Assembly (NCBI GenBank): GCA_913056105.1
Contig: CAJXMB010000003.1
Coordinates: 1 to 38,655, forward strand
DNA: 38,655 nucleotides
Origin: an uncultured Nitratiruptor sp.
GTDB lineage: Bacteria; Campylobacterota; Campylobacteria; Campylobacterales; Nitratiruptoraceae
Direction of reading: 5' to 3'
Below the pieces are notes generated by a model. It was not told where the DNA came from, made no database searches, and saw only the letters and a list, made by a program, of their open reading frames with translations. The position numbers and the translations under genes are program-made. Each line of letters starts with the position of its first letter. Within the stretch, counting starts at the first letter, position 1. Positions 34,362 to 38,655 of this stretch are shown here, piece after piece.

Positions 34362-35038
34362 AAAAACAGTTTGAATTTGACGAAGAGGTAGTCAGTGTTT
34401 TTGATGATATGATAAATAGGTCTGTACCTTTTTATAAAGAGGTTATGGATTTGGTTTCAAGTTTGGCTATCAAAAACACTCAAGAAAATTCAACTATTTA
34501 TGATCTTGGATGCTCAACTGGAACTCAACTTATAGATATCTTTGCAAAGAGTGATAAAAAATTAAATCTAATAGGTATAGATAGCTCAGTTGCTATGATA
34601 AAAAGAGCAAAATCTAAAGCGAAAGCTTATGGAGCAAACATAGAGTTTATAAAAGGAGATATTTTAGATTTTGAATACCAAAAAGCTGATATTTTTATTT
34701 CAAATTATACTCTTCAATTTATTAGACCTATAAAAAGAGCTAAATTGATAAAAAATATTTATGATACTTTAAAAGAGGATGGGGTTTTTATCTTTAGTGA
34801 AAAGGTGATAAGTGAAGATAAAAAACTAAATAAAGAGTTAATAGATATATATTTTGAGTTTAAGAAAAGACAGGGGTATAGTGAGTTTGAGATAGTGCAA
34901 AAAAGAGAAGCTTTAGAAAATGTTTTAGTTCCATATAGTATCAATGAGAATGAAGAGATGTTAAAAAGTGCAGGATTTAGGCATTGTGAAGTAATTTTTA
35001 GATGGGCAAACTTTGCTACTTTTTTTACAAAGAGGTGA
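34325..35038 (+). CDS. cmoA: Carboxy-S-adenosyl-L-methionine synthase
   Basis: [33 protein letters not shown]; follows ribF region. Confidence 0.9.
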   Translation: MEQKDKIFSKPIKKQFEFDEEVVSVFDDMINRSVPFYKEVMDLVSSLAIKNTQENSTIYDLGCSTGTQLIDIFAKSDKKLNLIGIDSSVAMIKRAKSKAKAYGANIEFIKGDILDFEYQKADIFISNYTLQFIRPIKRAKLIKNIYDTLKEDGVFIFSEKVISEDKKLNKELIDIYFEFKKRQGYSEFEIVQKREALENVLVPYSINENEEMLKSAGFRHCEVIFRWANFATFFTKR

Positions 35039-35041
35039 GAT

Positions 35042-36874
35042 ATGAATTTAAGAAAAAAAGTAAATCTGTTTATAATAGTTTTTGTTACTCTTTTGCTTTT
35101 ACCAACTGTTATTATACTTATTATAAGTTTTAGAGAGTATTCAATAAAAAGTTCAGTTGATAAAGCAAACGCAATAGCAAAAATTGTAAGAGATGGTTTA
35201 ACCTCTCATATGGAAAATGGGACTATGGATAAAAGAAATAGATTTTTATCCAAAATAAGAAGAATAAATGGAGTTGAAAATTTAAAAATTTTAAGATCAA
35301 GCTTAGTTGATAGGCAGTTTGGGAAAGCAAAAGAGAGCTTTCAAAAGATAGATAATTTAGAAAAAGAGGTCCTAAAAACAGGAAAAGAAAAGAGTCTTTT
35401 GCAAGAGAATGCAGATTTTGTAAAACTAAAAGTTGTTATACCATATATCGCTTCACAATATGAAACTCCAAACTGTCTTAAGTGTCATAATGCAAAAGAA
35501 GGTGAAGTTTTAGGTGCAATAAGTATGGATTTTGATATAACAGATATAAGAGATAGCTCTTTCTTTACCATAGGGAAAATTTTATTAATAATATTTTTTA
35601 TCTCTATTGTAACTCTTTTTGTTGTAAATGTTTTTATTAAAAAATATATAGATTTTTTTGAAAATGTAAAATATGTTGCAAAAAGTGCTTATAGAGGAGA
35701 TTATAGCAATAGAATAAAAAAGTTTAAAGACCAAGAGTTGGATGAGGTATCAGAGTGGCTAAACTCTCTTTTTGATAAGATAGAAAATAGCTTGAAAATC
35801 ATCATAAAAAATGTAGCCTATTTTGTTAATATAAAAAAACAATCCAAAGATCCACTTCTTTATGTAGAAGATTTGGTGTCATATATGGCAAGTATATATA
35901 AATTTAAAAATATAGTCGAAAAAGATAAAGATATAACACAAATATATAATAGAATTATTGAGTTGTTAAAGGAAAAATATAAAATCAATAACTTTATTAT
36001 TTATGAAATAGATAAAAAATCAAAAAAAAGAGAAGTAATTTATAAAGGTATAAAACAAGAGGTATGTTCTATTGCAAATGAAAATATAGAATTGTGTAGA
36101 GCATATAGAACGCATAGTGAAGTTATATCAGATAAGTATCTACAAATATGTCCTGCTGTAAAACAAAAAGCTTTTTATATATGCTTGCCATTAGAGATAG
36201 ATGAAAGCCATTTTGTGATTGTCTCTTTTGTTTCTTCTTCAAAAGAGGAGTATAAAAGAGTTAAAGAGATTAAAGATAGTTTCATGAATTATCTATACAC
36301 TATAAAAGATAGTCTAAAAACAAAAATTCTTTTAAGAGAGTTAGAAGATATGAGTTTAAAAGATAGATTAACAGGAGCATACAATAGAAGATTTTTGGAT
36401 GCATTTGTAAAAGAGAATATTCCAAAGGCATTAAGAGCAAATACTCCATATAGTATTTTAATGTTAGATATTGACTTTTTTAAAGAGGTGAATGATAACT
36501 ATGGGCATGATGTGGGAGATAGAGTTATACAAGAGTTAGTAAAGAGCATTTTTGAAAATATTAGAGAGAGTGATAATGTGATAAGATTTGGTGGAGAGGA
36601 GTTTTTGGTTTTACTATATAACTGTAAAAAAGAGGATGCTTTAGAAGTGGCCAAAAAGATAAAAGATAGTTTTCAAGCTAAAAAAATTGATGCAAACACA
36701 GGCTCAATCCAAAAAACAGTAAGTATTGGAATATCAGAATTTCCAAGGGATTCTAAAAAGTTTTGGCAAGCTATCAAATTTGCAGACATGGCCCTATATA
36801 GAGCCAAGGAAAGTGGAAGAAACAAAATAGTTATTTATGATAAAGAAAAGTTTAAAGATGAAGAGAGTTATTGA
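35042..36874 (+). CDS. Membrane diguanylate cyclase with periplasmic heme-c (DUF3365-like) sensor and GAF-like domain
   Basis: Two TM segments flanking CLKCH; GAF-like Cys-rich middle; RESDNVIRFGGEEF gives an intact I-site and GGEEF active site. Confidence 0.9.
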   Translation: MNLRKKVNLFIIVFVTLLLLPTVIILIISFREYSIKSSVDKANAIAKIVRDGLTSHMENGTMDKRNRFLSKIRRINGVENLKILRSSLVDRQFGKAKESFQKIDNLEKEVLKTGKEKSLLQENADFVKLKVVIPYIASQYETPNCLKCHNAKEGEVLGAISMDFDITDIRDSSFFTIGKILLIIFFISIVTLFVVNVFIKKYIDFFENVKYVAKSAYRGDYSNRIKKFKDQELDEVSEWLNSLFDKIENSLKIIIKNVAYFVNIKKQSKDPLLYVEDLVSYMASIYKFKNIVEKDKDITQIYNRIIELLKEKYKINNFIIYEIDKKSKKREVIYKGIKQEVCSIANENIELCRAYRTHSEVISDKYLQICPAVKQKAFYICLPLEIDESHFVIVSFVSSSKEEYKRVKEIKDSFMNYLYTIKDSLKTKILLRELEDMSLKDRLTGAYNRRFLDAFVKENIPKALRANTPYSILMLDIDFFKEVNDNYGHDVGDRVIQELVKSIFENIRESDNVIRFGGEEFLVLLYNCKKEDALEVAKKIKDSFQAKKIDANTGSIQKTVSIGISEFPRDSKKFWQAIKFADMALYRAKESGRNKIVIYDKEKFKDEESY

Positions 36875-37125
36875 TTTTTGAAAAGATTAGGCCTTGTCTT
36901 TTTTAAATGATCAATTACTTTAATAATTTCTTCATATCCCATCTCTCCCTCTTCATCTTCAAAGACCTCATCAATTGCCTCTAAATATGCATCTACTGCA
37001 TCTTTCATTTTTTCATCTTTAACACCTGCATAGTGTAGAGCAGCACCCAACATATCTGCAAGTTGCATTGCAAGCTCTTCTATTTCAATCTCTAATTTTT
37101 CATTCTCTTTTAAAACTCTTTTCAT
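36868..37125 (-). CDS. Small acidic protein, unknown function
   Basis: 85 aa; start codon overlaps the DHH stop codon (ATGA-type), suggesting translational coupling. Confidence 0.7.
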   Translation of the reverse strand: MKRVLKENEKLEIEIEELAMQLADMLGAALHYAGVKDEKMKDAVDAYLEAIDEVFEDEEGEMGYEEIIKVIDHLKKTRPNLFKNQ

Positions 37126-38141
37126 GATTTTTCCTTTAAAAATTGTTCCATAAAAGATTTTAACTCATTATAGTTGAAATACTCTTTAAAGTTTTCTATC
37201 CTTCCTCCACTTGCATTTGGATGGCCACCTCCATTTGCTATTGTTTTAGCCATTTTAGATACATCCATTAGATTGTTTGCTCTTAAACTAAAAGTTCCTC
37301 CTGGATTAACATTCATAAAAAAATGAAAATTTAGATTAGAAGTTAAAAATCCATTTCCAACAATTGAGCTATTTTTGACACCAAAAGTCAGTATCCCTTT
37401 TTTATCTTTGTAGTGGATAGTAAGTTTATCTTTTTTTGCTTGAAGCAAAGATACTAAATAATTAGTAAAAAGATTATCAAAAGTATCATTTCTATCTTTT
37501 ATAAAAAAACTCTTTTTGATTTTACAAATATTATCATCAAGCTCTATATGTCCGCTATCTAAATCGAGATATTTTATAGACTCTTTTAGCATATAGTGTT
37601 TGTATAAGACATTCTCTTTAGTAAACATCAATCTATTTATCTCTTTTGCTTCATCTATTAGTCTTGTTAAAACTTTGCCAAATTCAAATAAATTCTCATT
37701 TTGAAGCCATATATCTACCGCATTTATCGCTTCTATAAGTTTTTCAAAACTTTTTAAATCTTGACTCTCTTTAAAATAGTCATATGTGATTTTAGAAGCT
37801 GATTTTGTTACATCAAGATAGTACCACTCAAAATTTGTTGCACTATCTATACCAGTGGCGTGGTGGTCTAAAAGTTGAAGCTCTATATCAAATCCACTCT
37901 TTTTTAACTCTTTAACCTTTTCATCAAGATATTTTGACTCTTCAAATGTTAAATTTAAATCTGTTATTAATACAAAATTTTTTCCATTTTCATCTAAACT
38001 ATTTAATATATAATCAACCTTTGCTAATACCTCTGAGCCATAATTTGAGTTTAAAAACTCAATATTTTCAAAAATCTCTTTTGTTATAAATTGACATCCA
38101 TAACCATCTAAATCTATGTGCGAAAGATGAAAAACTTTCAA
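37122..38141 (-). CDS. DHH/DHHA1 family phosphoesterase
   Basis: HLSHIDLDGYGCQF; LLDHHATG; ANGGGHPNASGGRI. Confidence 0.93.
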   Translation of the reverse strand: MKVFHLSHIDLDGYGCQFITKEIFENIEFLNSNYGSEVLAKVDYILNSLDENGKNFVLITDLNLTFEESKYLDEKVKELKKSGFDIELQLLDHHATGIDSATNFEWYYLDVTKSASKITYDYFKESQDLKSFEKLIEAINAVDIWLQNENLFEFGKVLTRLIDEAKEINRLMFTKENVLYKHYMLKESIKYLDLDSGHIELDDNICKIKKSFFIKDRNDTFDNLFTNYLVSLLQAKKDKLTIHYKDKKGILTFGVKNSSIVGNGFLTSNLNFHFFMNVNPGGTFSLRANNLMDVSKMAKTIANGGGHPNASGGRIENFKEYFNYNELKSFMEQFLKEKS

Positions 38142-38152
38142 TATCTATCCTT

Positions 38153-38554
38153 TTATTCCATTAAATCTTGAAGGGTTAAGTTTTCTAAAAAATTATCAAT
38201 TCTGTTTTGCAATCTATTTAAAAAAGGCCATAGAGTACAAAAATCTCCTTTATTGCTCGGACAACACTCTTGGGAAGATGAACACTCAAATACTGCTATC
38301 TCTTTTTTTTCTGCCAACTTAGCTACCTCTTTTATAGATATTTTATTTGGAGGTTTTGAGAGCATAAAGCCGCCAGTTGCTCCCTTGAAGGATTTTAGCA
38401 ATCCATCTTTTGCTAAATTTTGTAGAATTTTTGCTAAAAAACTTCTTGGAATATCAAGCTGTTTTGATAAGATATCTGTTCCAACAGGTTCCTTTTCTTT
38501 TGCAATTATTATCAAAGATAGCAATGCATACTCTGTTGCTCTTGTAAATAGCAT
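38153..38554 (-). CDS. Rrf2 family transcriptional regulator with Fe-S-type cysteines
   Basis: FTRATEYALLSLIIIA winged-helix N-terminus; FECSSSQECCPSNKGDFCTLW cysteine cluster. Confidence 0.93.
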   Translation of the reverse strand: MLFTRATEYALLSLIIIAKEKEPVGTDILSKQLDIPRSFLAKILQNLAKDGLLKSFKGATGGFMLSKPPNKISIKEVAKLAEKKEIAVFECSSSQECCPSNKGDFCTLWPFLNRLQNRIDNFLENLTLQDLME

Positions 38555-38655
38555 CTTTTCCCTTTTGAAATTTCTTTAGGGCAACTCTAACAATTATATG
38601 CATTCATAGCTTTTAAAGCTTTTGTGTAGACGAGGCGCACCGACGCAGGACTACC

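Noticed and set aside
38253-38579. 108-aa plus-strand ORF over the Rrf2 gene
   Set aside because: Antisense of the conserved Rrf2 family gene; no independent protein-like features.

Overview
The window is an AT-rich, tightly packed chromosomal segment from a Campylobacterota (Epsilonproteobacteria) genome. The assignment rests on hobA next to holB, the gene order hobA-holB-folP-ligA-tlyA-ribF, the order queA-tatC-tatB-hemW-rppH-lysC, and Campylobacter-like protein families. I recognise three conserved housekeeping blocks: (1) glyA/lysS/cvpA/pilT/gatC with a divergent operon for a YfgM-like protein, a beta-propeller lipoprotein, a small unknown protein, coaX, hisG, a methyltransferase and a PilZ-HDOD protein; (2) rpsR/ssb/rpsF/holA/rnr with divergent ilvC, a polysaccharide deacetylase, a DASS transporter and dprA; (3) the long block from queA to cmoA. 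The right end has a heme-c diguanylate cyclase facing an Rrf2-DHH-small protein operon. I found no CRISPR array, tRNA, rRNA, transposon, phage or obvious defence island. I cannot demonstrate a wholly new system. The best leads are: a cryptic YfgM/BamB-like pair; a PilZ-HDOD protein with a degenerate NtrC-like AAA+ tail; a c-di-GMP cluster (diguanylate cyclase tail-to-tail with a DHH phosphoesterase under an Rrf2 regulator); a small PD-(D/E)XK-like unknown protein; a possible S6:S18 mRNA leader; hairpins overlapping stop codons; and an unexplained GC-rich patch at the right edge.
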